Shown here piece after piece: positions 48,330 through 56,858 of a DNA stretch of 64,000 bases (position 1 is its first letter; every line of letters starts with the position of its first letter). The notes under the pieces are model-generated. The model had not been told where the DNA came from, made no database searches, and saw only the letters and a list, made by a program, of their open reading frames with translations. Source of the stretch: Brumimicrobium ulvae. GTDB taxonomy: Bacteria; Bacteroidota; Bacteroidia; Flavobacteriales_D; Crocinitomicaceae. Position numbers and translations under genes: made by a program. The stretch is taken from NCBI RefSeq assembly GCF_947504225.1, contig NZ_CANNGT010000006.1:122382-186381 (forward strand). Direction: 5' to 3'.

Positions 48330-49600
48330 GTAAAGTAGACGTATTATTAGGATTACAATGGGGTGATGAAGGAAAAGGGAAAATAGTTGATGTACTCACT
48401 CCCAAATATGATATCATCGCACGTTTTCAAGGTGGACCCAATGCAGGACACACCTTAGAATTTGATGGAATTAAACATGTTTTGCATACAATTCCATCAG
48501 GAATTTTTAGAAAAGACACTTTAAACATTGTAGGTAACGGAGTGGTCATTGATCCAGTGATTTTCCAACGCGAAATCGAAAACCTTGCAAAGTTTAACCT
48601 ACCGATTAAAGAAACTTTATTGATTTCAAATAAAGCACACTTAATCCTCCCAACACACCGTTTACTGGATGCTGCTTCAGAGCAAGCGAAAGGAAACTCT
48701 AAAATTGGATCGACGCTGAAAGGAATTGGACCTACGTACATGGACAAAACAGGGCGTAATGGAATTAGAGTGGGTGACATCTTCACTCCTACTTTCAAAG
48801 AAAAGTATGACAACCTTGTTGCTAAGCACAAAGGAATGTTGGACCACTACGAAGGATTTGAATATAATATTGAGGAGTTAGAGGCGGCATTCTTTGAAGG
48901 AATTGATTTGTTGAGATCCTTGACTACAATTGATAGTGAGCACTACATCAACAAAGCGATGAAAGAAGGCAAAACTATCTTGGCTGAAGGTGCTCAAGGA
49001 ACATTATTGGATATTGATTTTGGTAGTTATCCTTTCGTGACTTCTTCAAATACAATTACTGCTGGTACATGTACTGGTTTAGGAGTTGCACCTACAAGAA
49101 TTGGAGACGTAATTGGAATTTTTAAAGCGTACTGTACACGTGTGGGATCGGGACCATTCCCAACTGAGTTGCACGATGAAGTAGGTGAAGAAATCCGTAA
49201 AGCTGGTGGTGAATTTGGAGCAACAACTGGACGTCCAAGGCGTTGTGGTTGGATCGACATTCCAGCGTTAAAATATGCAATCATGATCAACGGTGCTTCT
49301 GAACTTTCTATGATGAAATCTGATGTTTTGGATGGGTTTGAGGAAATTAAAGTATGTACTCATTATATCATCAATGGCAAGAAAGTTGATTATCTTCCGT
49401 TTGATATTACAGATATTGAAATAGAACCAGTTTATAAGTCATTTAAAGGATGGAATACGGATACAACAAAACTGACTTCTTTCGCAGATGCACCAGAAGA
49501 GTTGAAAGCCTATGTTTCTTATTTAGAAAATGAACTTGAAGTGCCAATTAAAACTGTTTCTGTTGGACCTGATAGAAGTCAAACATTAAATAATAAGTAA
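48326..49600 (+). CDS. purA: Adenylosuccinate synthetase
   Basis: The 424-residue enzyme makes adenylosuccinate from IMP, Asp and GTP. It shows QWGDEGKGKIVD (P-loop), GPNAGHT (catalytic His) and the TTGRPRRCGWID GTP-site motif. It is coupled to the STAS gene. Confidence 0.97.
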   Translation: MSKVDVLLGLQWGDEGKGKIVDVLTPKYDIIARFQGGPNAGHTLEFDGIKHVLHTIPSGIFRKDTLNIVGNGVVIDPVIFQREIENLAKFNLPIKETLLISNKAHLILPTHRLLDAASEQAKGNSKIGSTLKGIGPTYMDKTGRNGIRVGDIFTPTFKEKYDNLVAKHKGMLDHYEGFEYNIEELEAAFFEGIDLLRSLTTIDSEHYINKAMKEGKTILAEGAQGTLLDIDFGSYPFVTSSNTITAGTCTGLGVAPTRIGDVIGIFKAYCTRVGSGPFPTELHDEVGEEIRKAGGEFGATTGRPRRCGWIDIPALKYAIMINGASELSMMKSDVLDGFEEIKVCTHYIINGKKVDYLPFDITDIEIEPVYKSFKGWNTDTTKLTSFADAPEELKAYVSYLENELEVPIKTVSVGPDRSQTLNNK

Positions 49601-49603
49601 TCA

Positions 49604-51202
49604 TTGAAACTGAAGTTTAACATATTAAAAATTGCGCTTTTAATTGGAAGCGCAATTTTTTTGTTTCCAAGAACAGCCTTCGACCAAGAATTTATTGAAC
49701 TTTTGGAAGGTTCTGAAGAAATTCGCCTGGATGGTAAAACAGGAAACTATATTGTTAAAGGAAATGTTGTTTTTGAGAAACAAGATACCCGCCTTTATTG
49801 CGATTCGGCATACTATAACTTGGTGCACAATACCATTCGGGCCTATGGAAATATTCACCTGAATAAACAAGATACCCTCAACATGTTTTGCGACTCTTTA
49901 CTTTTTGATACTAAAAAAGATTATGCAAAAATGTATGGAAATGTTAGGGTGAGAAATAACGAGTATAAACTAACCACAGACTCCCTCGACTACGACTTTA
50001 AAAAGAATGTAGGGATATATAAAAACAAAGGGTTAATTACCAGTATTTCTTCAAGTGACCAATTAAGCAGTGTCGTAGGATATTTTTATCCGAATTCAGA
50101 ACAGTTCAACTTCAGTAAAGATGTTGTTTACTCCAACGACGAATACACCATTACTACAGATACACTTCAATTTAACGGAAGAAGCAAAAAAGCTTTCTTT
50201 TTTGGTCCAACACATATCAAAAATGATCAAAGTTTGATGTATTGTGAAAAAGGTTGGTATGATTTAAACAAAGATATTGGAGTCTTTGAAGAGAATGCTT
50301 ACATCGATAGAAAAGAAATTTACATTGGTGGAGACAGTTTGTATTATTCCGCTACTGATAGCATTTACATCGGAAAAAAAAATGTACACATCATCGATAC
50401 CACAAACAAAGTTGCTTTCCAGGGCGACTATGCCGTAAACGACGATAAAAAGAAGTTTGCTTTTATTACAGGACACGCTTTAGCCAAGCGCTTTGATGAC
50501 AAAGACACACTCTACATTCATGCAGATACATTGTTTAATTACTCCGACTCACTTGGAGATCCTTCATTAATGCAAGCCTACTACAATGTAAAACTTTATC
50601 GCGGCGATATGCAAGGAATTTGTGATTCTTTAATTTACGACAGGAATCTCGGTGAAATGAATATGTATAGCGAACCCACCTTATGGGCTAAAGAAGCACA
50701 ACTTTCAGGTGATACCATTACCATTTATGAAAAAGACAATAAAATTCAACGTGCTTTTTTAAGAAAGCAAGGTTTGGTCATTACACATGTAGATTCTACA
50801 AACTATTATAATCAAGTTGCAGGTACTACGATGAATGCATATTTTGATTCTACCCAGATTAAACGAGTGGATATCGAAGGAAATGCCAAAACCATTTACT
50901 TTTTAGAAGACGAAGAAGAAAACGATACCGTTATTGTTGTCAACAGAAAAGGAATGAATCGCATCTACGCTGCTAACATCAGCCTAGGATTTAAAGATGG
51001 TGATATTGAAACTGCAACATATAGAGAAAGTCCAGACGGTATGCTGTACCCGATGAAGGACATAAAAAAAGATGAAGAACGCGTGGAGCAATTCAAATGG
51101 AGTGAAGAAAAGCGTCCTTTAAGCTGGCAAGACATGATTCACACAGAGGAAGAGAAGAAAAATATTCTTACTATCTTCAGGCTTTTAACAGCCCCATTTT
51201 AG
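49604..51202 (+). CDS. OstA-like (LptA-type) exported protein
   Basis: The 532-residue protein starts at TTG, 3 bases after purA. It has a signal segment (about 1-25) and tandem beta strands like the OstA/LptA jelly-roll repeats (LYCDSAYYNLVHNTIRAYG, MFCDSLLFDT). It is longer than LptA and lacks an LptD barrel. It probably functions in lipopolysaccharide transport. Confidence 0.85.
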   Translation: MKLKFNILKIALLIGSAIFLFPRTAFDQEFIELLEGSEEIRLDGKTGNYIVKGNVVFEKQDTRLYCDSAYYNLVHNTIRAYGNIHLNKQDTLNMFCDSLLFDTKKDYAKMYGNVRVRNNEYKLTTDSLDYDFKKNVGIYKNKGLITSISSSDQLSSVVGYFYPNSEQFNFSKDVVYSNDEYTITTDTLQFNGRSKKAFFFGPTHIKNDQSLMYCEKGWYDLNKDIGVFEENAYIDRKEIYIGGDSLYYSATDSIYIGKKNVHIIDTTNKVAFQGDYAVNDDKKKFAFITGHALAKRFDDKDTLYIHADTLFNYSDSLGDPSLMQAYYNVKLYRGDMQGICDSLIYDRNLGEMNMYSEPTLWAKEAQLSGDTITIYEKDNKIQRAFLRKQGLVITHVDSTNYYNQVAGTTMNAYFDSTQIKRVDIEGNAKTIYFLEDEEENDTVIVVNRKGMNRIYAANISLGFKDGDIETATYRESPDGMLYPMKDIKKDEERVEQFKWSEEKRPLSWQDMIHTEEEKKNILTIFRLLTAPF

Positions 51203-51206
51203 AATA

Positions 51207-52799
51207 ATGAAATCGCTACTCGGTACTATCAATCAAATTTTTCCTTTCTATCTTACATTGATTGTGAATTTTCCACTAATCATTGGTTTATTCATCAATA
51301 GCGATTTAGTTTCACCTCGTTTGGTCATGATTAATTTCATTTGGCAAACACTGATTGTGATTCTTTATCGGGTGTTAAAAAGCACAGCCCTCTACAGAAC
51401 TGTCCTTGTCGTTGCCACGCTTTTCTCACTTATCGAAGGCCTACATTGGATTATTTTAAAAGGTCCACTTTCAACCTCTAGCCTATTCGTAATTTCAGCC
51501 ACCAACTACAGTGAGAGTTTTGATTTCCTGAGTATAAAAATCGGATTCAACTTACTTTTGATTACTCCATTATTCCTCTTCTTCTTTTTGGCTTGGAAAA
51601 AACGTCCGATTTATGCTGGATTACCTTTTAGAACCTATGTTTACGGTGTACTTCTTTTGGGGATTTTTGGTTTCATTTTAGAAAATGCTTTAAACGACAG
51701 ATTGGTTAGAAAAGGACTACCAAATTTGGTGAAAGTCGCCATTACTTTCCAAAATCAATTGGACCTATTCAAAACCGCCAAAAACAGCGAAGCTATTCAG
51801 TTCGTAGAAGCCAAAGCTACAGATCAAAAGCAAACTGTTGTTTTGATTATGGGAGAATCTTGCAACAGAAATCACATGCAGTTATATGGAGTAGCAAGAA
51901 AAACTACTCCACTTTTAAGTCAACGCGAAGACTTATTCGTTTTTGACAATGTAGTCTCCTCCTATTCCAATACCATTTCATCAGTCTTGACCAGTTTATC
52001 AGCTTCAGCGCTTGACAATAACATTCCACTAAGTGCCTCTACAGACATTATGGATGTTTTTGCTTCGGCGGGTTATTCCACTTATTGGGTTTCAAATCAA
52101 TCCCCAATTGGAGTTTGGGAAAACATGGTAACAGTCTTTGCACGTAAAGCTGCCCATCCGGTTTTTGTGAACCTATCCAGCAGCAACTCAATGGAATCAA
52201 CACAAATGAAATCGTATGACGAATTGCTTTTTAAGCCCACAGAAAAAATGCTACAAAGTGATGATTCACTTCAGTTTATAGTCATTCACATGATGGGGAA
52301 TCACTCTGCGTTTAAAAATCGTTATCCTACAGATTTTGCGCAATTCAGTGGAAATGACGATAAATCACAAACCATAGCCGAATACCACAACAGCATGCTG
52401 TACCACGATTACGTTGTAGACTCTTTATTGAAAATCATAGATCAAAACACAGAAAATGCAATTGTTCTGTACACTGCTGATCACGGTGAAAACATTTATG
52501 ATGAAGGCGGGAATTTAGGTCACGATTATGCAGGGAAATTACCCAAATCCAATGTTGAAATCCCATTCGTAATTTGGGGTTCTGACCATTATCGAAAAAA
52601 CAACTCCGCAATGCTAGATTTAATGCGCACGAGAAAATCCACTCCTTATGTTACCGATCATTTATTCCACACCCTGATTGATTTAGCGAAAATAAACAGT
52701 GCTGTTTTTGTTCCTGAGAAAAGTCTGGTCAATTCACGCTTTGATTCCACCCGAAAACGTATTTTAGAAGATGGTTTTGATTATGATGAAGAGCGATAA
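51207..52799 (+). CDS. Phosphoethanolamine transferase-like sulfatase
   Basis: The 530-residue protein has five N-terminal membrane helices (about 10-165) and an alkaline-phosphatase-fold domain. MGESCNRNHMQLYG holds the metal site, YSNTISSVL holds the Thr nucleophile, and TADHGENI follows. This is the EptA/CptA layout, which adds phosphoethanolamine to lipid A or core sugars. Its last codons are copied twice in the array downstream. Confidence 0.9.
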   Translation: MKSLLGTINQIFPFYLTLIVNFPLIIGLFINSDLVSPRLVMINFIWQTLIVILYRVLKSTALYRTVLVVATLFSLIEGLHWIILKGPLSTSSLFVISATNYSESFDFLSIKIGFNLLLITPLFLFFFLAWKKRPIYAGLPFRTYVYGVLLLGIFGFILENALNDRLVRKGLPNLVKVAITFQNQLDLFKTAKNSEAIQFVEAKATDQKQTVVLIMGESCNRNHMQLYGVARKTTPLLSQREDLFVFDNVVSSYSNTISSVLTSLSASALDNNIPLSASTDIMDVFASAGYSTYWVSNQSPIGVWENMVTVFARKAAHPVFVNLSSSNSMESTQMKSYDELLFKPTEKMLQSDDSLQFIVIHMMGNHSAFKNRYPTDFAQFSGNDDKSQTIAEYHNSMLYHDYVVDSLLKIIDQNTENAIVLYTADHGENIYDEGGNLGHDYAGKLPKSNVEIPFVIWGSDHYRKNNSAMLDLMRTRKSTPYVTDHLFHTLIDLAKINSAVFVPEKSLVNSRFDSTRKRILEDGFDYDEER

Positions 52800-52831
52800 A
52801 TGGTTGACAAACACAACATTCATCCCGCTCT

Positions 52832-52850
52832 GCTGCAGTTGCACTGCTGC
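52832..52850. repeat. REP hairpin, left end of the deleted element
   Basis: GC-T-GCAGT-TGC-ACTGC-T-GC, with mismatched T residues between two paired blocks. Confidence 0.8.
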
Positions 52851-52978
52851 GGCCTATCTCTTTAATGGTCTGTTTGACTCCTTGTTTCATATGATTTGAT
52901 TTAAGATTGTATTATTAAGTTAATCAAATATTTGGTTTAGACATAATGATAACCAGTGTTTTCATAAAATAAAATAGT

Positions 52979-53001
52979 GCGCAGCAGTGCAACTGCAGCG
53001 C
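52979..53001. repeat. REP hairpin, right end of the deleted element
   Basis: GCGC-A-GCAGT-GCA-ACTGC-A-GCGC: nine paired bases with an A-A mismatch and a 3-base loop. The same 23-mer recurs at 53732 and 54592. Confidence 0.85.
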
Positions 53002-53007
53002 AGCCAA

Positions 53008-53024
53008 TCAATTCACGCTTTGAT
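53008..53024 (+). repeat. 17-base duplicate of sulfatase sequence
   Basis: Identical to 52729-52745 inside the sulfatase gene. It sits between the deleted element and the first full RAYT element. Confidence 0.75.
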
Positions 53025-53066
53025 CCTGCTCGGACGCAATTGCACTGCTTCAGTCTATCTCTCATA

Positions 53067-53642
53067 CTACCTAATTGTTTGTAAAGGTCGCGTTAAACAA
53101 TGTACTTCCTTCAATATCCCATCACCATTCCAATAATTTGATGCCGATGAATAAATCCAATCTGCTTGGTTTCTTACAAACATTTCTTCTACAGGATTAT
53201 TATGAATATAATTGATCTTTTCCCAAACAAAAGCTTGGCTATAGAGTTCAATGGCATGATTTCCAACTTTCCAAAACTTGTATTCTTTATTTCTCGCGTT
53301 ATTTAATCCCGCATCTTTAAATTCTCTTAGCAGCCATTCTCTTCTACTTTCAGGTTCATTCATTATTTGGAATAGCACTTGTTTTACAATATGTCTTTTA
53401 AAATCTCGAATAACGTCACTGAGCTGAAAGGGTTCATCACAATTTACAACAAGATGTAAATGATTTGACATGAGGCACCAAGCATAAACATTCAATCCCT
53501 TATTTTTGATACAATATCTTAAAGAATCAACAACTGCTTTTTTGTGATTTTTACGTGTGAAAACATCTACCCAATTGACGACAGTAAGTGTTAAATAGTA
53601 GGATGCATTTTTTTTAATGGTGTGCTTGACTCCTTGTTTCAT
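53067..53642 (-). CDS. REP-associated tyrosine transposase (RAYT), copy 1
   Basis: The 191-residue Y1 transposase has the HUH-type metal motif HLH (His61, His63) in MSNHLHLVVN and the catalytic Tyr145 in NYIHNNP. It belongs to the TnpA_REP group, which mobilises or maintains REP hairpins. It differs from copy 2 at three residues (N115, R185, Q188). Confidence 0.9.
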   Translation of the reverse strand: MKQGVKHTIKKNASYYLTLTVVNWVDVFTRKNHKKAVVDSLRYCIKNKGLNVYAWCLMSNHLHLVVNCDEPFQLSDVIRDFKRHIVKQVLFQIMNEPESRREWLLREFKDAGLNNARNKEYKFWKVGNHAIELYSQAFVWEKINYIHNNPVEEMFVRNQADWIYSSASNYWNGDGILKEVHCLTRPLQTIR

Positions 53643-53731
53643 ATGATTTGATTTAAGTTTGTATTATTAAGTTAAATCAAATATTTGGATTAGACATCAT
53701 GATAACCAGTGTTTTCATAAAATAAAATAGT

Positions 53732-53754
53732 GCGCAGCAGTGCAACTGCAGCGC
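53732..53754. repeat. REP hairpin, right end of RAYT copy 1
   Basis: Identical to the 23-mer at 52979. Confidence 0.85.
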
Positions 53755-53759
53755 AGCCA

Positions 53760-53884
53760 ATTTTAGAAGATGGTTTTGATTATGATGAAGAGCGATAAAT
53801 GGTTGACAAACACAATATTCATCAATCTAGAATTCTCACATAAAATCCTTCAGCTCCTTTCTTGCCTAATACTATTTTATTCTC
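53760..53884. repeat. Duplicated host DNA between the two RAYT elements
   Basis: The first 64 bases copy the end of the sulfatase gene and its stop (52760-52823). The next 61 copy the 3' end of the lipoprotein gene (54684-54744). It recurs in full at 54620-54744. Confidence 0.85.
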
Positions 53885-53891
53885 CCCCGCT

Positions 53892-53914
53892 CCGCTGCAG
53901 TTGCACTGCTGCGG
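53892..53914. repeat. REP hairpin, left end of RAYT copy 2
   Basis: CCGC-T-GCAGT-TGC-ACTGC-T-GCGG: perfect nine-pair hairpin with a T-T mismatch, the inverse orientation of the right-end REP. Confidence 0.85.
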
Positions 53915-53927
53915 CCTATCTCTCATA

Positions 53928-54503
53928 CTATCTAATTGTTTCTAAAGGTGGCGTTAAACAATGTACCTCCTTCAATATCCCATCACCATTCCAATAATTT
54001 GATGCCGATGAATAAATCCAATCTGCTTGGTTTCTTACAAACATTTCTTCTACAGGATTATTATGAATATAATTGATCTTTTCCCAAACAAAAGCTTGGC
54101 TATAGAGTTCAATGGCATGATTTCCAACTTTCCAAAACTTGTATTCTTTATTTCTCGCGCTATTTAATCCCGCATCTTTAAATTCTCTTAGCAGCCATTC
54201 TCTTCTACTTTCAGGTTCATTCATTATTTGGAATAGCACTTGTTTTACAATATGTCTTTTAAAATCTCGAATAACGTCACTGAGCTGAAAGGGTTCATCA
54301 CAATTTACAACAAGATGTAAATGATTTGACATGAGGCACCAAGCATAAACATTCAATCCCTTATTTTTGATACAATATCTTAAAGAATCAACAACTGCTT
54401 TTTTGTGATTTTTACGTGTGAAAACATCTACCCAATTGACGACAGTAAGTGTTAAATAGTAGGATGCATTTTTTTTAATGGTGTGCTTGACTCCTTGTTT
54501 CAT
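53928..54503 (-). CDS. REP-associated tyrosine transposase (RAYT), copy 2
   Basis: Nearly identical to copy 1 (S115, P185 and E188 are the changed residues), with HLH and Tyr145 intact. Both copies therefore look functional, and the duplication is recent. Confidence 0.9.
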   Translation of the reverse strand: MKQGVKHTIKKNASYYLTLTVVNWVDVFTRKNHKKAVVDSLRYCIKNKGLNVYAWCLMSNHLHLVVNCDEPFQLSDVIRDFKRHIVKQVLFQIMNEPESRREWLLREFKDAGLNSARNKEYKFWKVGNHAIELYSQAFVWEKINYIHNNPVEEMFVRNQADWIYSSASNYWNGDGILKEVHCLTPPLETIR

Positions 54504-54591
54504 CTGATTTGATTTAAGTTTGTATTATTAAGTTAATCAAATATTTGGTTTAGACATCATGATAACCAGTGTTTTCATAAAATAAAATAGT

Positions 54592-54614
54592 GCGCAGCAG
54601 TGCAACTGCAGCGC
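54592..54614. repeat. REP hairpin, right end of RAYT copy 2
   Basis: Identical to the 23-mers at 52979 and 53732. Confidence 0.85.
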
Positions 54615-54619
54615 AGCCA

Positions 54620-54683
54620 ATTTTAGAAGATGGTTTTGATTATGATGAAGAGCGATAAATGGTTGAAAAACACAATATTCATC
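54620..54683 (+). repeat. Third copy of the sulfatase gene end
   Basis: Copies the last sulfatase codons and stop with one base change in the trailing part, joined to the intact lipoprotein gene. This marks the original right flank of the insertion. Confidence 0.8.
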
Positions 54684-55107
54684 AATCTAGAATTCTCACA
54701 TAAAATCCTTCAGCTCCTTTCTTGCCTAATACTATTTTATTCTCTCCATCGAAGATAGATTTATAGTCTTTTGATGTGCTTTGTCCATAACTTGAAAAAA
54801 GAGGCGCTGCTATCTTTTTTTCTGTAATCGTAAACTCATAATTTGAATTTCGCCTGATTCCAGTCAACAACTGATCTCCTACTTCCATGAATAGATTGAC
54901 ATATTTATTGTCATTGAGTTTTGTTATTTCTCCATGCAACTCACCTTTTTCATCTCTAGCTATTTCAATTTCTATTCCTTCTAGAATTCCGCGATCTTTC
55001 AGCTCCCAGTTTCCAATGAAATTAGAATCTGAAATTTTCGTCAACTTTGTATTTTCACAGCTAGTTGTAAAAAATAGAACACTAAGCACAAACAATAATC
55101 GTTTCAT
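54682..55107 (-). CDS. Small lipoprotein of unknown function
   Basis: The 141-residue protein has a lipoprotein signal (lipobox TTSC). Its body is beta-rich, with an NWELKDRGILEGIEIEI stretch. No known domain. It has a good promoter. Its 3' end is copied at 53824-53884. Confidence 0.75.
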   Translation of the reverse strand: MKRLLFVLSVLFFTTSCENTKLTKISDSNFIGNWELKDRGILEGIEIEIARDEKGELHGEITKLNDNKYVNLFMEVGDQLLTGIRRNSNYEFTITEKKIAAPLFSSYGQSTSKDYKSIFDGENKIVLGKKGAEGFYVRILD

Positions 55108-55149
55108 CTTTAAATCAATAATTAAACACCGTCTCTAATGGTATTATTT

Positions 55150-55181
55150 CAAATATAAAATCATCACCCCCACCATTCAAA
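55150..55181 (-). promoter_or_regulatory. Promoter of the small lipoprotein gene
   Basis: On the - strand: TTTG (55181-55178), 20 bases, TATATTTG (55157-55150), 43 bases before the ATG. Confidence 0.6.
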
Positions 55182-55224
55182 ATTACAAAAAATAATCGCT
55201 TAACGAAGGCAATAAAAAGAATTG

Positions 55225-56505
55225 CTAAATCCTTTCATCCAAACCTTTCACAATCTTCAACAGCCACAAGGTACTGATTGAAAAGAGCACAAACATCACC
55301 CATGAAATACTTTCAAACATGTTTATTTCTGTCAATCCAAGCACATTCATTAAGTCGGGAAAGAAGACAAAACACGAGAGTTGAATACCTGTAGTGGCTA
55401 TTCCAATCCAAAAGAACCAGCGCAACTTACCAATAATAGAAGGCACCATTGAAATGGAAGAGGCAACAAAGTTAGCCATTAACCAAGGCGACAATGCAGC
55501 TGCTATTTCACCGGACAAGGTCCATTGTTCACCAAAAACAAAAGTAAAAATGGGCGCACCAAAAAAGTAAATTACAGTAAAAGGCAAAATCCCAATCAAG
55601 GTCAATAAAAGTACCGACCTCTTCAATAAGGGATAAATTGCTTTCTTTTTGGCGAAATCAACGGAGATGCGATTATATAATACTTGTCCTATAGCAACTC
55701 CAATCAACAGTAATGGAATTTTCAACATTCTAAAAGAATGGTCATAAGATCCAAATACGGTTGTGCTTAAATACAGCGTTAAAAAGAAAGCAATGAGCAA
55801 CTCCCTACTGGCGTCTACCAAGGCATGGGGAAGATTTACCTTGGGGAACTCATTGTATTGTTTGGCGAGTACCGCTCTTCGTGCATCAGATTTTTGATGA
55901 CCTTCCTTTTTATAGATCCCAAAAGCATCAAAGACAAAGACAAGACTCCCCACAATGAGTCCAATCAATGTTGAAACCGCCAAACCAATCACTCCAAGTC
56001 CTGCTAATCCTGCAAGTAACTTCCCAGTATTTGTCGTTGCCGATGTCAGAATGGTTGAAACCGTAATGTTTTTAAACCATTTCATACGAATGGCCCAATG
56101 TCGACCTATATTAATAAACACAGTAAAGCCAGTGATTGCAGCGATCAACACAATGTAGAACAACATGCTATTGGAATTGTCTTTAAAGACCCAAAAAACC
56201 AATCCACCTACCAAGGTCAGAGCAACAGTCCAAACCAGAATGCGCAAAGAAAGTCGGTACAAATGGAAAGCATGAGCATTCTTTTTCGGTAAAGGAATAG
56301 CGTATTCATAACGCGCTGCACCAACAACGGCAAGAAAAGCGACGATACGCATCATCATTCCAAATATTCCGAAATCTTCCGGCGAATAAAGTCGGGTAAT
56401 GAATGGGGTAAGTAAATAGCTTATGGCTTGTGCCAAGACTGTACCTGAAGATAGTACAAGTGCCGATTTTACCAGATCCGATTTAATATTGATTTTAGAG
56501 AACAT
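55225..56505 (-). CDS. Oligosaccharide flippase (Wzx-like)
   Basis: I chose ATG 56505 (MFSKINIKS); the TTG three codons earlier is unlikely. The 426-residue protein has twelve to fourteen hydrophobic helices and a MATE/polysaccharide-flippase start (LVLSSGTVLAQAISYLLTPF). It probably moves undecaprenyl-linked sugars. No glycosyltransferases are adjacent. Confidence 0.85.
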   Translation of the reverse strand: MFSKINIKSDLVKSALVLSSGTVLAQAISYLLTPFITRLYSPEDFGIFGMMMRIVAFLAVVGAARYEYAIPLPKKNAHAFHLYRLSLRILVWTVALTLVGGLVFWVFKDNSNSMLFYIVLIAAITGFTVFINIGRHWAIRMKWFKNITVSTILTSATTNTGKLLAGLAGLGVIGLAVSTLIGLIVGSLVFVFDAFGIYKKEGHQKSDARRAVLAKQYNEFPKVNLPHALVDASRELLIAFFLTLYLSTTVFGSYDHSFRMLKIPLLLIGVAIGQVLYNRISVDFAKKKAIYPLLKRSVLLLTLIGILPFTVIYFFGAPIFTFVFGEQWTLSGEIAAALSPWLMANFVASSISMVPSIIGKLRWFFWIGIATTGIQLSCFVFFPDLMNVLGLTEINMFESISWVMFVLFSISTLWLLKIVKGLDERI

Positions 56506-56522
56506 AAGTCGCAATAAGTTAG

Positions 56523-56530
56523 CAAAAGTA
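56523..56530 (-). promoter_or_regulatory. Candidate -7 promoter element for the flippase gene
   Basis: On the - strand this reads TACTTTTG, 17 bases before the ATG; no -33 seen. Confidence 0.45.
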
Positions 56531-56555
56531 ATGTATTGGTAGTTAATTTTGCCTC

Positions 56556-56858
56556 CTATTCGAACCAGATGTCATTGATCATATTCGTACCTGCAAATTC
56601 ATTTACACGCTGAATGATAACGTTTCTTCCATAATGCAGTTCGTCCCTCATCACAGAAGAATTAAGTTTTATATGCAACACCTTATTTCTAATGTACAGT
56701 TTTTCGGTTCGGTGTGCAATTCCTTGTCCCATTAACTCAGGCCAAGCATTAATCACGTCCATCTCCTTCATCTTCCCCTCTAATCCCCAAGCTTTCATCA
56801 TCTTATCAATGATTTTATCTATTCCTTGGTCCTTCTGATTACGTTCTTTCTCTTTCAT
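56556..56858 (-). CDS. dciA: DUF721/DciA-family protein
   Basis: The 100-residue protein matches the DUF721 family, which includes DciA, the loader of the replicative helicase in bacteria without DnaC. WPELMGQGIAHRTEKLYIRN is the conserved region. It overlaps recF by 4 bases, in keeping with a replication role. Confidence 0.83.
   Translation of the reverse strand: MKEKERNQKDQGIDKIIDKMMKAWGLEGKMKEMDVINAWPELMGQGIAHRTEKLYIRNKVLHIKLNSSVMRDELHYGRNVIIQRVNEFAGTNMINDIWFE

Larger units (their letters stand above)
52824..53006 (-). mobile_element. Deleted RAYT element (left copy)
   Basis: It holds REP hairpins at both ends and only the first ten codons of the transposase (MKQGVKQTIK), then jumps straight to the terminal repeat. 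It is a MITE-like internal deletion derivative of the two full elements nearby. Confidence 0.75.
53025..53759 (-). mobile_element. Full RAYT element, copy 1
   Basis: Contains the transposase gene 53067-53642 with a degenerate REP hairpin at the left (53036-53048) and an intact one at the right (53732-53754). Confidence 0.78.
53885..54619 (-). mobile_element. Full RAYT element, copy 2
   Basis: Contains transposase gene 53928-54503 with intact REP hairpins at both ends (53892-53914 and 54592-54614). With copy 1 it forms a tandem repeat of period about 860. Confidence 0.85.
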
